From Actinoplanes utahensis (lineage in GTDB: Bacteria; Actinomycetota; Actinomycetes; Mycobacteriales; Micromonosporaceae): a DNA stretch of 64,000 nt. A program made the position numbers and the translations under genes. The stretch covers positions 59,825-123,824 of the forward strand of contig NZ_BOMZ01000083.1 in the NCBI RefSeq assembly GCF_016862455.1. The letters are read 5' to 3'. Below the pieces are notes generated by a model. The model was not told where the DNA came from and ran no database searches. It was given only the letters and a program-made list of their open reading frames with translations. Below, one piece after another: positions 51,439-60,124 of the stretch (its first letter is position 1; each line of letters opens with the position of its first letter).

Positions 51439-52098
51439 ATGACGCGATCGGTTCTCATGGTGCTCACCTCACACGACACGTTCGGCACGACCGGGCAGCC
51501 CACCGGATTCTGGTGGGAGGAGCTGGTGGTCCCGCTGCGCGCGTTCCAGGGAGCCGGGCTGGCCGTCGACATCGCCTCGGTGCGCGGCGGGCGGCCACCG
51601 GTCGATCCGGCCAGTACCGCCGGCACCGCCACCGCGCCCGATCTCGACGCCCTGCTCAACGGCGCCGTGCCGCTGAGCTCCGTCGATCCGGCCGGCTACG
51701 ACGCGGTCTTCCTGGTCGGCGGGCACGGCACCATGTGGGATTTCCCCGGCGACGAGTCCCTTGCCCGGATCGTCGACGTGATCGGCCGTGCCGGTGTCGT
51801 CGCCGCCGTCTGCCATGGCGCGGCCGGGCTGCTCGGTGCGACCACCGCGGCGGGGGATCCCCTGGTGGCGGGGCGGACCGTGACCGGCTTCAGCGACGCC
51901 GAGGAGGCGATCGCCGGCGCGACCGCCGCGCTGCCCTTCTCGCTGGAGCAGCGGCTCAAGGATCTCGGCGCCATCGTGGAGGTCGGCGAGCCGTTCACCC
52001 CGACGGTGCGCCGGGACGGCCGTCTGCTCACCGGCCAGAACCCGGCCTCGTCGGCCGGCGTCGCCGCGGCCGTCATCGACGCTCTGGCACTGCCGTGA
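51439..52098 (+). CDS. DJ-1/PfpI family protein (type 1 glutamine-amidotransferase-like)
   Basis: A 219-residue protein of the DJ-1/PfpI superfamily, Hsp31-like: MTRSVLMVLTSHDTFGTTGQ, GFWWEELVVPLRAF with the conserved glutamate, DAVFLVGGHGTMWDFP, and nucleophile elbow VAAVCHGAAGLLG. Such proteins are glyoxalases or protein deglycases/chaperones. ATG 51439 is preceded by an operator-like site. The stop overlaps the TetR start (GTGA), so the operon is DJ-1, TetR, TfoX. Confidence 0.88.
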   Translation: MTRSVLMVLTSHDTFGTTGQPTGFWWEELVVPLRAFQGAGLAVDIASVRGGRPPVDPASTAGTATAPDLDALLNGAVPLSSVDPAGYDAVFLVGGHGTMWDFPGDESLARIVDVIGRAGVVAAVCHGAAGLLGATTAAGDPLVAGRTVTGFSDAEEAIAGATAALPFSLEQRLKDLGAIVEVGEPFTPTVRRDGRLLTGQNPASSAGVAAAVIDALALP

Positions 52099-52724
52099 CC
52101 ACGGCCGCCGACCGGTTCGCGGCGCTGCCGCTGCGTGAGCGCAAACGAGCCCGGCTCCGTGTCGCGCTGTGGCAGGCTCTGCGCGAGCGCGTCGAGCACA
52201 CCCCGTTCGCCGACATCCCGGTGCGAGAGCTCGCGGCGGCGGCGGAGGTGTCCGAGCCGACGTTCTTCGGACACTTCGGGTCCAAGACCGAGCTGCTCGC
52301 CTACCACATCTGCATGTGGCGCATCGGCACCGTCCTCGCCGCCGGCGCCGCGACGGACGGCGTCGACTTCATCCGGCGGTTCTTCGACGAGACAGCGGTG
52401 TCCATCATGGCCGGCCCCCGGATGTGGTTCGAGATCACCGCCGAGGTGGCCCGGGGCGGCGGTGTCTGCGCCGTGCTGGACATCAGCGAGGCCGAGCGAC
52501 TGCTGGTCTTCGACGACCCGCGCGCGCTCGACATCGCACTGACCCCGCAGGCCGACCTGTTCCGCCGTCATCTGGCGCCCTCGCCCGGCTCCGAGGCGGC
52601 GGTGACCGGCCTGCTCGCCGGTTTCTACGGCGTTCCGCTGGCCCTCGGCGCCGACCGGCTCGACGAGCTGCGCGACGCCTACCGCGCCCATGTCGACCGG
52701 CACACCGCGGCGGCCCTCGGGTGA
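52095..52724 (+). CDS. TetR family transcriptional regulator
   Basis: A 209-residue TetR protein with HTH PVRELAAAAEVSEPTFFGHF at ~40-60. It is coupled to the DJ-1/PfpI gene (GTGA) and to the TfoX-like gene (GTGA), so it probably represses the operon through the site at 51407. Ligand unknown; an electrophile such as methylglyoxal would suit a DJ-1 partner, but that is conjecture. Confidence 0.85.
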   Translation: MTTAADRFAALPLRERKRARLRVALWQALRERVEHTPFADIPVRELAAAAEVSEPTFFGHFGSKTELLAYHICMWRIGTVLAAGAATDGVDFIRRFFDETAVSIMAGPRMWFEITAEVARGGGVCAVLDISEAERLLVFDDPRALDIALTPQADLFRRHLAPSPGSEAAVTGLLAGFYGVPLALGADRLDELRDAYRAHVDRHTAAALG

Positions 52725-53122
52725 CCGGCGCGCGCGCCGTCGCCGAGCAGGTTCTCCACCGTCTCGGGCCCTCCTCCGGTGTCGATCTCGCCCCGTTCTT
52801 CGGCGGCTGGTCGCTACGCCACGACGGGGAGCAGATCGGCATCGTCATGGACACCGTCTACGCCAAGGTCCACCTCGCGGATCGGGAGCGCTGGCACGCC
52901 GCCGGCTCGGTCCCGTTCCGGTACACGGCCCGCGGCCGGACGGTCACGGTCGAGGCGTACTGGAGTGTTCCCGCCGGCGCCCTCGACGACCCGGACCTGC
53001 TCTCGGATCTGTTCCTCGGAACGGATCACGGGCCCTCGACGCCGGCGCGTCGCGGCGGCCGGCCGACCGGGATCGGTCCGTTCCGTCACCGCGATGGCGC
53101 GCTGCGGGGCCGGCGCGACTGA
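52721..53122 (+). CDS. TfoX/Sxy family-like protein
   Basis: A 133-residue protein resembling the TfoX N-terminal domain: LAPFFGGWSLRHDGEQIGIV, MDTVYAKVHLADRERW, VPFRYTARGRTVTVEAYWSV, PAGALDDPDLL. In actinobacteria these are small stand-alone proteins of unknown role. The C-terminal ~30 residues are basic and low in complexity. GTG 52721 overlaps the TetR stop. It completes the DJ-1 operon. Confidence 0.75.
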   Translation: MTGARAVAEQVLHRLGPSSGVDLAPFFGGWSLRHDGEQIGIVMDTVYAKVHLADRERWHAAGSVPFRYTARGRTVTVEAYWSVPAGALDDPDLLSDLFLGTDHGPSTPARRGGRPTGIGPFRHRDGALRGRRD

Positions 53123-53136
53123 CGGAGACTGGCGGG

Positions 53137-54264
53137 ATGGGGATTCGGGTGCGGCCGTTTCGGGTCGAGGTGGCGGAGTCGGAGCTGGTGGATCTGCGTG
53201 AGCGGCTCGCCCGGACGCGCTGGCCGGAGGCGGCGCCGGTGGCCGGGTGGGCGCAGGGCATTCCGCGGGAGGTCGTGCGAGACCTCTGTGCGTACTGGGC
53301 GGACGGCTATGACTGGCGGGCGGCGGAGGCCCGGCTGAACGCGGTGCCGCAGTCGATGGTGACCGTGGACGGTGTCGATGTGCACGTGCTGCATGCCAGG
53401 TCGCCGCATCCGGGAGCGTTCCCGCTGGTGATCACGCACGGGTGGCCGGGGTCGGTGCTCGAGCTGGTGGATCTCGTCGGGCCGTTGACCGATCCGGACG
53501 ATCCCGCGGACGCGTTCGATGTGGTGATCCCGTCACTGCCGGGTTACGGGTTCAGCGGGAGACCGGACACCGCCGGGTGGGGTGTGGAGCGGATCGCGGA
53601 CGCCTGGGCGGAGCTGATGGCCGGCCTGGGGTACGACAGGTACGGCGCGGCGGGCAGCGACTGGGGAACCAGCGTGTCCAGTTGCCTGGCGGCGCAGCAC
53701 CGCGACCACGTGGCCGGGATCCATCTGATTCCGCCGCTGGCCGGGCCGGATCCGGCGAGACCCGATGATCTCACCGAGGAGGAGCGGACGGCACTGCAAC
53801 GGATCCAGGAGCGGGGCCGGTCGGCGTCGGCCTACTCGGAGATCCACCGGACGGCGCCGCAGACTCTGGGCTACGCGCTGGTCGACTCACCTGCCGGGCT
53901 GTGCGCGTGGCTCGGCGAGAAGCTGCTGACCTGGGGTGACGGCCTGACCCGTGATCAGGTTCTGGACCAGGTGTCGCTGTACTGGCTGACCGGGACGGCA
54001 GCGTCGTCGGCCCGGCTCTACGCCGAGAGCATCGAACGGATCGCCGGCTGGATCACCGGGGTGGACGCCGAGCCGGTTGACGTCCCGGTCGGTGCGTCGG
54101 TCTTCCACGCCGAGGTGCCGTGGCCGTCTCGGCGCTGGGCGGCCCGCCGCTACCCCGACATCCGCCACTGGTCCACGCACGATCGCGGCGGCCACTTCCC
54201 CGCGCTGGAGGTTCCCGGCCTGCTGGTCGACGATCTGCGCGCCTTCTTCCGCCAGGTGCGCTGA
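53137..54264 (+). CDS. Epoxide hydrolase (microsomal EH-like)
   Basis: A 375-residue alpha/beta hydrolase of the EHN-type epoxide hydrolase group. The N-terminal EHN domain (RPFRVEVAESELVDLRERLA, TRWPEAAPVAGW) is followed by the oxyanion motif THGWPGSVLE, nucleophile Asp in AAGSDWGTSVSS, and histidine base in THDRGGHFPALEVP. Enzymes of this kind add water to epoxides. It starts 15 bp after the TfoX-like gene and may be read from the same mRNA. Confidence 0.9.
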   Translation: MGIRVRPFRVEVAESELVDLRERLARTRWPEAAPVAGWAQGIPREVVRDLCAYWADGYDWRAAEARLNAVPQSMVTVDGVDVHVLHARSPHPGAFPLVITHGWPGSVLELVDLVGPLTDPDDPADAFDVVIPSLPGYGFSGRPDTAGWGVERIADAWAELMAGLGYDRYGAAGSDWGTSVSSCLAAQHRDHVAGIHLIPPLAGPDPARPDDLTEEERTALQRIQERGRSASAYSEIHRTAPQTLGYALVDSPAGLCAWLGEKLLTWGDGLTRDQVLDQVSLYWLTGTAASSARLYAESIERIAGWITGVDAEPVDVPVGASVFHAEVPWPSRRWAARRYPDIRHWSTHDRGGHFPALEVPGLLVDDLRAFFRQVR

Positions 54265-54373
54265 CACCGTCCGGCCGCGCGGCACCGCACCCGCCGATCG
54301 TTCGGCGAGGGGCGGAAAAACCGGGCGGCACGAGCGAGCCGAGCGTCGAGAACGGCGTCCCGTGGGGAAGAAC

Positions 54374-54550
54374 GTGATCTCACCGGAGCGCCGTGGCGTC
54401 CGCCCGCTCCCCGACGGCCGCGGACCGGGCCGGGCCGAGTGGGGACCCGCCGACGGTCTTCCGGTGCTGTTCAGTGCCGGCGCCGCCACCAGCCGGTCGC
54501 TCGGGTTCGGCGCGCACCTGCTCGCCGGGCCGGGACCGGATTCGGGAGGC
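54374..54550 (+). pseudogene. N-terminal fragment of an alpha/beta hydrolase
   Basis: From GTG 54374 the frame reads PLPDGRGPGRAEWGPADGLP and VLFSAGAATSRSLGFGAHLL, the first ~50 residues of an alpha/beta-fold hydrolase (substrate strand plus oxyanion loop). After about 54550 the similarity stops and the frame runs into antisense of the LysM gene. No catalytic GxSxG part follows. It is a truncated relic; otherwise the 360-bp gap holds nothing. Confidence 0.55.
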
Positions 54551-54625
54551 CCTGCTGTCCCGCCGACACCGGCCGGGCCGGTCCCGGAGGCACACCGATG
54601 CGCCTCCGGAACCGGCCCGACGCCG

Positions 54626-55189
54626 TCAGAGGCGGATGCGCTGGCCGGGGTAGATCAGGTTGGGGCTGGCCAGGCGGTCCTTGTTGTGCGCGAAGAGCGT
54701 ACGCCAACCGCCCTTGATCTTGAACTTCCTGGCGATGGAGGCGAGGGTGTCGCCGGAGCGGACCACGTAGGTCTTGCCGCTCGGTTTGGCGGACGGCTTG
54801 GTGGACGGTTTCGCGGTGGAGCCAGTCCGGTAGACGCCGGCCTTCTTGCCGCAGACCGGCCACGGCTTCAGGCCGCGCTTCTGGTAGAGCCTCTCGGCGA
54901 TGGCGATCTGCTGGGCCTTGGTGGCCTTGTCGGCGGTCGGGGCGTACCTCGTGCCGCCGTTCGACTTCCACGTGCTGCGGCTGAACTGCAGGCCGCCGTA
55001 GTACCCGTTGCCGGTGTCGATGTGCCAGCGCCCGCCGGACTCGCATTTCGCGACGACGTCCCAGTTGACCTGCCGGGCGGCCGACTGGGCCGGGGCGACC
55101 GGGCCGAACAGGACGCCGGCGCCGGTGACCCCGGCGGTGACCAGGGTGGTCAGGGCGAGGCGTACTCGTCTACTACCGATCCGAGACAT
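54626..55189 (-). CDS. Resuscitation-promoting-factor-like transglycosylase with LysM domain
   Basis: A 187-residue secreted cell-wall enzyme. A signal peptide (~1-37) precedes an Rpf/transglycosylase domain (NWDVVAKCESGGRWHIDTGN, YYGGLQFSRSTWKSNGG; catalytic Glu in CESGG). After a Lys/Pro/Ser linker comes one LysM domain (YVVRSGDTLASIARKFKI, LASPNLIYPGQRIRL) that binds peptidoglycan. Such enzymes cleave peptidoglycan during germination and growth. GGAGG lies 7 bp before the ATG. A c-di-AMP riboswitch occupies the leader, as in Streptomyces rpfA. Confidence 0.93.
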   Translation of the reverse strand: MSRIGSRRVRLALTTLVTAGVTGAGVLFGPVAPAQSAARQVNWDVVAKCESGGRWHIDTGNGYYGGLQFSRSTWKSNGGTRYAPTADKATKAQQIAIAERLYQKRGLKPWPVCGKKAGVYRTGSTAKPSTKPSAKPSGKTYVVRSGDTLASIARKFKIKGGWRTLFAHNKDRLASPNLIYPGQRIRL

Positions 55190-55198
55190 GGATGACCC

Positions 55199-55358
55199 TC
55201 CACGCCTGCGAGGTGAGCTGTCGGGTTCGGGATAGGTGTCCCGGCCGTGCTGGGCACGGCTTCACCCCAAGACGCCGAGAGAAGCGCCGCGAAGATTGGG
55301 TCCCCCGCTCCTGCCGTCGGAATGGAGTCTGTGGGCGGCGGCAGGACTCGGCGGTCCG
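55199..55358 (-). promoter_or_regulatory. ydaO-type cyclic di-AMP riboswitch
   Basis: On the minus strand the leader contains the conserved ydaO blocks in order: GCCGAGTCCTGCCGCC, its partner GACGGCAGGAGCGGGGGACC, CTTGGGGTGAAGCCG, a variable hairpin (GCCGTGCCCAGCACGGC), and CCGAACCCGACAGCTCACCT. The aptamer ends ~10 bp before the start codon region of the rpf-LysM gene, so ligand binding would act on that mRNA. Confidence 0.85.
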
Positions 55359-55495
55359 TCCACAGTGCCCGCGTCGCGGGACGGCCCGACGGTAACCACG
55401 TCGATGGGCCGCACACCAAGCTTTCCACCCGGGATAGTGACGTTCTTCTCAGTATTTGCCCGCTTTGATCTTGTTACCGCCCGGAAATTCCCGGA

Positions 55496-55648
55496 CTATT
55501 CCTTTTTAGACCTCATTTCCAGCATCGTGCCGACAACGGCGCACAGCGTCACCGAGATGCCGACCCGGATCCAGCCGGCCTCGATCACCGGGGAGAGACC
55601 GCCGACCACCACGATCGAGATGACGACGATCACCAGAAAGACCTTCAT
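55496..55648 (-). CDS. Small membrane protein coupled to a CPBP protease
   Basis: A 50-residue protein with two hydrophobic helices (VFLVIVVISIVVVGGLSPVI and RVGISVTLCAVVGTMLE) and a basic C-terminus (MRSKKE). Its ATG overlaps the CPBP stop (ATGA). Tiny membrane proteins in this position may be partners or substrates of the protease; no family was recognised. Confidence 0.65.
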   Translation of the reverse strand: MKVFLVIVVISIVVVGGLSPVIEAGWIRVGISVTLCAVVGTMLEMRSKKE

Positions 55649-56634
55649 CGGGCGCCGGCGGTGAGGCGGGCGCCGGCCGTGAGGCGGGAACCGGCCGTGA
55701 GGCGGGAACCGGCCGTGAGGTCGTGGGCGACGATCGGGGTGGCGGTCTCCAGCCGCCGCCGCCGGGCCAGCCACACGATCACCGCCGCGAACCCGATCAG
55801 CACCGGAATATCGGCGAGCGCCGCCTGCCACGGCATGTCCGCCGCCGTCTCCTCGATGGTCAACTGACCGAAGGCCGCCGCCAGCACCGAGCTGAGCACG
55901 TTGTTCATCACGTGCAGCGCGATCGCCGCCTCCAGCCCGCCGGTACGCACCGTCACCCACCCGGCGACCACACCGAAGACCAGGAGATCAGCGAAGCCGT
56001 ACGGCGTACCCCATCCGTGCAGGGCCGCGAACACCGCCGCCTGCACGATGATCGGCACCCACGGGTTGCGGATCCCCGCGCCCAGCCCCTGCAGCAGCCA
56101 GCCCCGGCACAGGTACTCCTCGGCGGCCGCCTGGAACGGCACCACCAACACGATCACCGCGGTGGACAGCACGAACGGGCCCCACCCGGCCAGTGGATCG
56201 TCCAGCCCGGCGTCCTCGCCGGTGACGGCCGACAGCGCCGTGCCGAGGGTCAGGAACAGCACGATCGTCACCGCCGCGACCGGCAGGCAGAGCATCAGCC
56301 AGCGCCACCGGATCCGCCCGGCGACCGAGGACAGCGTGCCGGCCGGGCGTTCCTGGATGAGGCGGGCGGCCACCAGGATCAGCGGCAGGAACACGGCGAT
56401 CGCCAGGAAGTCCACCGCCAGGTCGGGCAGCGGGCCGAAACCGGCGAACCCGTCCGGGCCGTCCGGGCGGCCGGCGAGCTCGGCGGCGCCGGTGTAGGCG
56501 AAGTAGCCGACGAGCATCACGCCGAGCCCGCACAGGACGATGAAGAACGACCCGAGGACGGTGCGCCACCAGCGGTGGGTGGGGGTGCGGGCGAGACGGT
56601 GGTACGGGCTACCGGGCGGCGCTGGCATCAACAT
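55645..56634 (-). CDS. CPBP family intramembrane metalloprotease
   Basis: A 329-residue membrane protein with about eight helices and the CPBP/Abi motifs: AAAEEYLCRGWLLQGL (EExxxR), FAALHGW and ALHVMNNVLSS (HxxxN). Bacterial relatives process prenylated or bacteriocin-related proteins, or act in immunity. The C-terminus ends in four copies of LTAGSR/LTAGAR encoded by an 18-bp repeat (55659-55712). The ATG at 56634 has no strong ribosome-binding site; ATG 56628 is possible. Translationally coupled to the 50-residue membrane protein. Confidence 0.88.
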   Translation of the reverse strand: MLMPAPPGSPYHRLARTPTHRWWRTVLGSFFIVLCGLGVMLVGYFAYTGAAELAGRPDGPDGFAGFGPLPDLAVDFLAIAVFLPLILVAARLIQERPAGTLSSVAGRIRWRWLMLCLPVAAVTIVLFLTLGTALSAVTGEDAGLDDPLAGWGPFVLSTAVIVLVVPFQAAAEEYLCRGWLLQGLGAGIRNPWVPIIVQAAVFAALHGWGTPYGFADLLVFGVVAGWVTVRTGGLEAAIALHVMNNVLSSVLAAAFGQLTIEETAADMPWQAALADIPVLIGFAAVIVWLARRRRLETATPIVAHDLTAGSRLTAGSRLTAGARLTAGAR

Positions 56635-56714
56635 GGGACAGAGTCTCGCGTCCCGGCGGCGCGAGCGGATCCGGCTGCGGCCAGATCCCCGTCTCTAACC
56701 TGCGATATAGACCT

Positions 56715-56771
56715 CCGGCTGGTCGTCAGTGCTGTCTCAGCGTCGCCGAGACAGCACTGACGACCAGCCGG
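56715..56771. repeat. Dispersed hairpin element with 24-bp perfect arms and 9-nt loop
   Basis: The left arm begins CCGGCTGGTCGTCAGTGC and ends GCTGTCTC; the right arm is its exact complement; the loop is AGCGTCGCC. The GCTGTCTC-9 nt-GAGACAGC core matches hairpins at 15977 and 62166-62283. It lies between divergent genes, so termination is not its evident purpose. Confidence 0.85.
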
Positions 56772-56785
56772 GCACAATGAGGACC

Positions 56786-57307
56786 ATGGAACCGCCCGAA
56801 ATGATCAATGCCGGCGAACTGGTGCTCAAACGGTGGGAACCGGAGTGGGCCGCCGAGCTGAGCACCGCCGTCCGCGAGTCGCTGCCCGAGCTGAAACCGT
56901 GGCTGCCGTGGGCGACCGACGCCTACGGCCTGGCCGAGTCGAGCGACTACATCGGCCGGTCGGTGGACGACTGGGCCAAGGGCGCCGAGTTCAACTACGC
57001 GATCTTCACGACCGTCGGTGAGCTGATCGGCTCGATCGGCCTGATGACGCGGATGGGCCCCGGCATCCTGGAGATCGGTTACTGGATCCGGACGCCGTAC
57101 AGCGGCCGCGGTCACATGACCGCGGCCGTGACCGTGCTGACCCGGGTCGCGTTCACCCTGCCGGGCATCGAGCGGGTCGCCATCCGCCACGACGCTGCGA
57201 ACGCCGGTTCCGCCCGGGTCGCCGAGAAGGCCGGCTTCGCCGAGGTCTCCCGGGAGCCCGGCGACACCGGTCGCACCGACGTGATCCGCGAGCACCAGCC
57301 GGTCTGA
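56786..57307 (+). CDS. GNAT family N-acetyltransferase (RimJ/RimL-like)
   Basis: A 173-residue acetyltransferase of the RimJ/RimL branch: LVLKRWEPEWAAELSTAVRE, ESLPELKPWLPWATDAYGL, EIGYWIRTPYSGRGHMTAAV (acetyl-CoA loop) and HDAANAGSARVAEKAGFAEV. The branch acetylates protein N-termini or amino-sugar/antibiotic substrates. ATG 56786 or 56777 could start it. The end is 2 bp from the convergent esterase-GH42 stop. Confidence 0.88.
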   Translation: MEPPEMINAGELVLKRWEPEWAAELSTAVRESLPELKPWLPWATDAYGLAESSDYIGRSVDDWAKGAEFNYAIFTTVGELIGSIGLMTRMGPGILEIGYWIRTPYSGRGHMTAAVTVLTRVAFTLPGIERVAIRHDAANAGSARVAEKAGFAEVSREPGDTGRTDVIREHQPV

Positions 57308-57309
57308 GG

Positions 57310-60021
57310 CTATTGCAGGACCACGACGCCGCGCCCCGGAACCTTCGCCGGGGCGCCGGGCAGCGCGGACAGCCCGACCGGGTGGGGCGTCCGGTTGATC
57401 AGGAACCGGACGTCGCCGCGGATCGCCAGCTCGACCTTTCCGCGCAGCTCGGGCGGCAGTTCGCTGCCCACCCCGGCGGGGGTGAGGAGATCGTCCAGGA
57501 TGGCGGCGAGTCCCTGCGGGCCCAGGCGGGTGGAGACGTACGCCGCCGAGCCGGCGCCCACCTCACGGCGGGTGACGGCCGGCCCACCCCCACCGGCGTA
57601 CCCGGCGAGGATCTTGACTGCCGGATCGGTCACCTCCAGCCACTCCGACCAGAGGGTTCCGGTGGCGCCGTTGGTCAGCGTCACCGTCTCGCCGTCGAGC
57701 AGCGGCGCGAACTCCTCGACCCGGATGCCGAGCAGGTCACGCAGCGCGCCCGGGTAGCCGCCGAGCCAGGCGTGGTCGTTCTCGTCGACGATGCCGGAGA
57801 AGTAGGTGGTCACCAGGTGGCCGCCGGCCGCGACGTAATCCGTCAGGCGCTGCCGGAGCGCGTCCGGCACCAGGTGCAGGATCGGCGCGACGACCACCCG
57901 GTAACCGGACAGATCGGTGTGCACCGGCACGACGTCGGAGCGGATGCCGGCGTCCAGCAGGGCCGTGTACCAGTCGAGGGCCTCCTGGCGGTACCGCAGC
58001 CGGTCGGTCGGGTGCGAGTCCTGCTCGGCGGCCCACCACGACTCGTAGTCGACGACCACGGCCACCTGCGACGGCGTACGACGAAGACCCGCGACGCCGG
58101 ACAGCGACCGCAACCGCGCGCCGAGGTCGGTGACGGCCCGGAAGATCGCGCTGGAGGTCCCGGCGTGCGGCAGCATCGCCGAATGGTATTTCTCGGCCCC
58201 CGCCCGGGACTGCCGCCACTGGAAGAAGCAGACGCCGTCGGCGCCGTGGGCGACGTGCGTGAGCGAGTCGCGGGCCAGCTCGCCGGGGAGTTTCGCCGGG
58301 TTGACGGGCTGCCAGTTGACGGCGCTGGTGGAGTGCTCCATCAGGAACCAGGGGCGCCCGCCGGCCAGGTTGCCGCACAGGTTCGCGGAGAACGACAGCT
58401 CGTCGCGGCTCTGCGGGCCGGGCCGGGTGTAGTGGTCGTTGGCGACGAAGTCCACCTCGCTCGCCCAGTCCGGATAGTTCATGTCGTTGATGTCCCCGGC
58501 GACCATGAAGTTCGTGGTCACCGGCACGTCCGGGGTGATCTCCCGCAGGATCCGGCGCTCGGCCAGGTAATACTCCTTGAGCGCGTCCGAGGAGAACCGT
58601 TTGAAGTCGAGCTGCTGGGTCGGGTTGACCGGCCCGTTCGCGTAGCGTGGCGGCAGGATCTGGTCGGCGTCGGTGTACCGCTGCGACCAGAAGTCGGTGC
58701 CCCAGGCGGCGTTGAGATCGTCCAGGGTGGCATAGCGTCGCCGCAGCCACCGCCGGAAGGCGACCGCGGCGTCGTCGGAGTAGTCGTGGGCGTTGTGGCA
58801 GCCCAGCTCGTTGTTGACGTGCCAGGCGGCCACCGCGGGATGATTCGCGTACCGGTTGGCGAGCGCCCGGACCAGCCGGAGCGCGTGCTCGCGGAAGACC
58901 GGCGAGGTGGGCCGCCAGTGCTGCCGGGCGCCGGGCCAGACGGTGCGGCCCTCCCGGTCGACCGGCAGGATCTCCGGATGCTTCGTGGTCAGCCACGGCG
59001 GCGGCGACGCGGTCGGGGTGGCCAGGTCGACCAGGATCCCGTTGGCGTGCAGCAGGTCGATGATCTCGTCGAGCCAGCCGAAGTCGTACCGCCCCTCGGC
59101 CGGTTCCAGGCGGGCCCAGGAGAAGATGCCGAGCGAGACGATCGTGACCCCGGCCTCGCGCATCGCCCGCACGTCCTCGGCCCACACCTCCCGGGGCCAC
59201 TGCTCCGGGTTGTAGTCGGCGCCGAACTCGATGCGTTTCTCCCCCGCACGGCGGAGCCAGGCCGGGGCTTCCCGGGGCAGGCGCAGCACGCCCGCGAAGA
59301 AGCCGAGCGAGGCGTCGTCCGCCGCCGGGTTGTCCTGCGGCCGGTTGAGATGGCCGTGTGTGGTGCCCCGCGCCAGGAACGACTGGGCCGGCACCCCCAC
59401 CTCGTGCAACTGCCGCTCCAGCAGCTCGCCGGACGGCCGCAGATCATCATCCTCGGACAGCAGGATGTGCACCGGGGGCAGGCCGTCGAGCCGGGCCGCG
59501 CCGGGCAGCGCGTCCGGCGGGAGATCGCTGATCCGGCCCACGTAGTTGCGGACCATGTCCTCGATGGCCGTCAGGCTCCGGCCGAGACCCAGGGTCGGCG
59601 CCGGGAAGTGGCTGAACGGGTAGGCGAGCAGGAGCAGGTCCGGCGCCTGCTCCCCGGCGTCGCGGACACGCAGCGCGGTGGACAGGGCCAGGGCGGCGCC
59701 CGCGCTGGCGCCGCCGATCGCCTTCCGCGCGGGCAGGTCGGTGCGGGCCGTCACCCAGGTCCAGACGGCGTGCACGTCGTCGATCGGCACCGGGTAGCGG
59801 ACGCCGCCGACGGCCAGCCGGTAGTCGACGGCGACGACGACCGCGTCCGCCCGGCGGGCCAGCTCGGCGGCGACGTGGTCGGACTCGGGCATGTCGAGGT
59901 CGCCGTGCCGGAAGCCGCCGCCGTGCGCCCAGACGAGGACGGCTCCGGCGGGGGTGTCCGGCTCGTACACCCGCACCGGAACCGGTCCGTGCGGGCCCTG
60001 CACCTCGAGATCAGCCGGCAT
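57310..60021 (-). CDS. Esterase / GH42 beta-galactosidase fusion enzyme
   Basis: A 903-residue two-domain enzyme. Residues ~1-255 are an HSL-type alpha/beta hydrolase: HGGGF (33-37), Ser106 in GASAG, and a C-terminal THGHLNRP histidine. Residues ~265-903 are a GH42 beta-galactosidase: FGADYNPEQWPREVWAEDVR, acid/base Glu ~402 in HVNNELGCHN and nucleophile Glu ~560 in FLMEHSTS, with trimerisation and C-terminal domains. It could deacetylate and cleave galactosides in one chain. ATG 60021 was chosen after a TATAAA box at 60059-60064; ATG 60036 and GTG 60099 are in frame. No signal peptide is seen, so it should act in the cytoplasm. Confidence 0.9.
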   Translation of the reverse strand: MPADLEVQGPHGPVPVRVYEPDTPAGAVLVWAHGGGFRHGDLDMPESDHVAAELARRADAVVVAVDYRLAVGGVRYPVPIDDVHAVWTWVTARTDLPARKAIGGASAGAALALSTALRVRDAGEQAPDLLLLAYPFSHFPAPTLGLGRSLTAIEDMVRNYVGRISDLPPDALPGAARLDGLPPVHILLSEDDDLRPSGELLERQLHEVGVPAQSFLARGTTHGHLNRPQDNPAADDASLGFFAGVLRLPREAPAWLRRAGEKRIEFGADYNPEQWPREVWAEDVRAMREAGVTIVSLGIFSWARLEPAEGRYDFGWLDEIIDLLHANGILVDLATPTASPPPWLTTKHPEILPVDREGRTVWPGARQHWRPTSPVFREHALRLVRALANRYANHPAVAAWHVNNELGCHNAHDYSDDAAVAFRRWLRRRYATLDDLNAAWGTDFWSQRYTDADQILPPRYANGPVNPTQQLDFKRFSSDALKEYYLAERRILREITPDVPVTTNFMVAGDINDMNYPDWASEVDFVANDHYTRPGPQSRDELSFSANLCGNLAGGRPWFLMEHSTSAVNWQPVNPAKLPGELARDSLTHVAHGADGVCFFQWRQSRAGAEKYHSAMLPHAGTSSAIFRAVTDLGARLRSLSGVAGLRRTPSQVAVVVDYESWWAAEQDSHPTDRLRYRQEALDWYTALLDAGIRSDVVPVHTDLSGYRVVVAPILHLVPDALRQRLTDYVAAGGHLVTTYFSGIVDENDHAWLGGYPGALRDLLGIRVEEFAPLLDGETVTLTNGATGTLWSEWLEVTDPAVKILAGYAGGGGPAVTRREVGAGSAAYVSTRLGPQGLAAILDDLLTPAGVGSELPPELRGKVELAIRGDVRFLINRTPHPVGLSALPGAPAKVPGRGVVVLQ

Positions 60022-60124
60022 TGACTCGCACCCCATCCCGTCCACGTACTGAAACGATTTATACCCGGGAATCCTATCGATCGAAGTCCCGCCGGTCACC
60101 GGGTGCGAAAGTGTTGCTACACTA

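Noticed and set aside
56715..56771. Terminator for the CPBP gene
   Set aside because: The CPBP gene is transcribed away from this site and the GNAT gene begins just after it, so it lies between divergent starts; called a dispersed hairpin.
57313..60024. 900-codon open frame antisense to the esterase-GH42 gene
   Set aside because: It is a GC-rich shadow frame with arginine/glycine-rich composition; the minus-strand protein carries all catalytic motifs.
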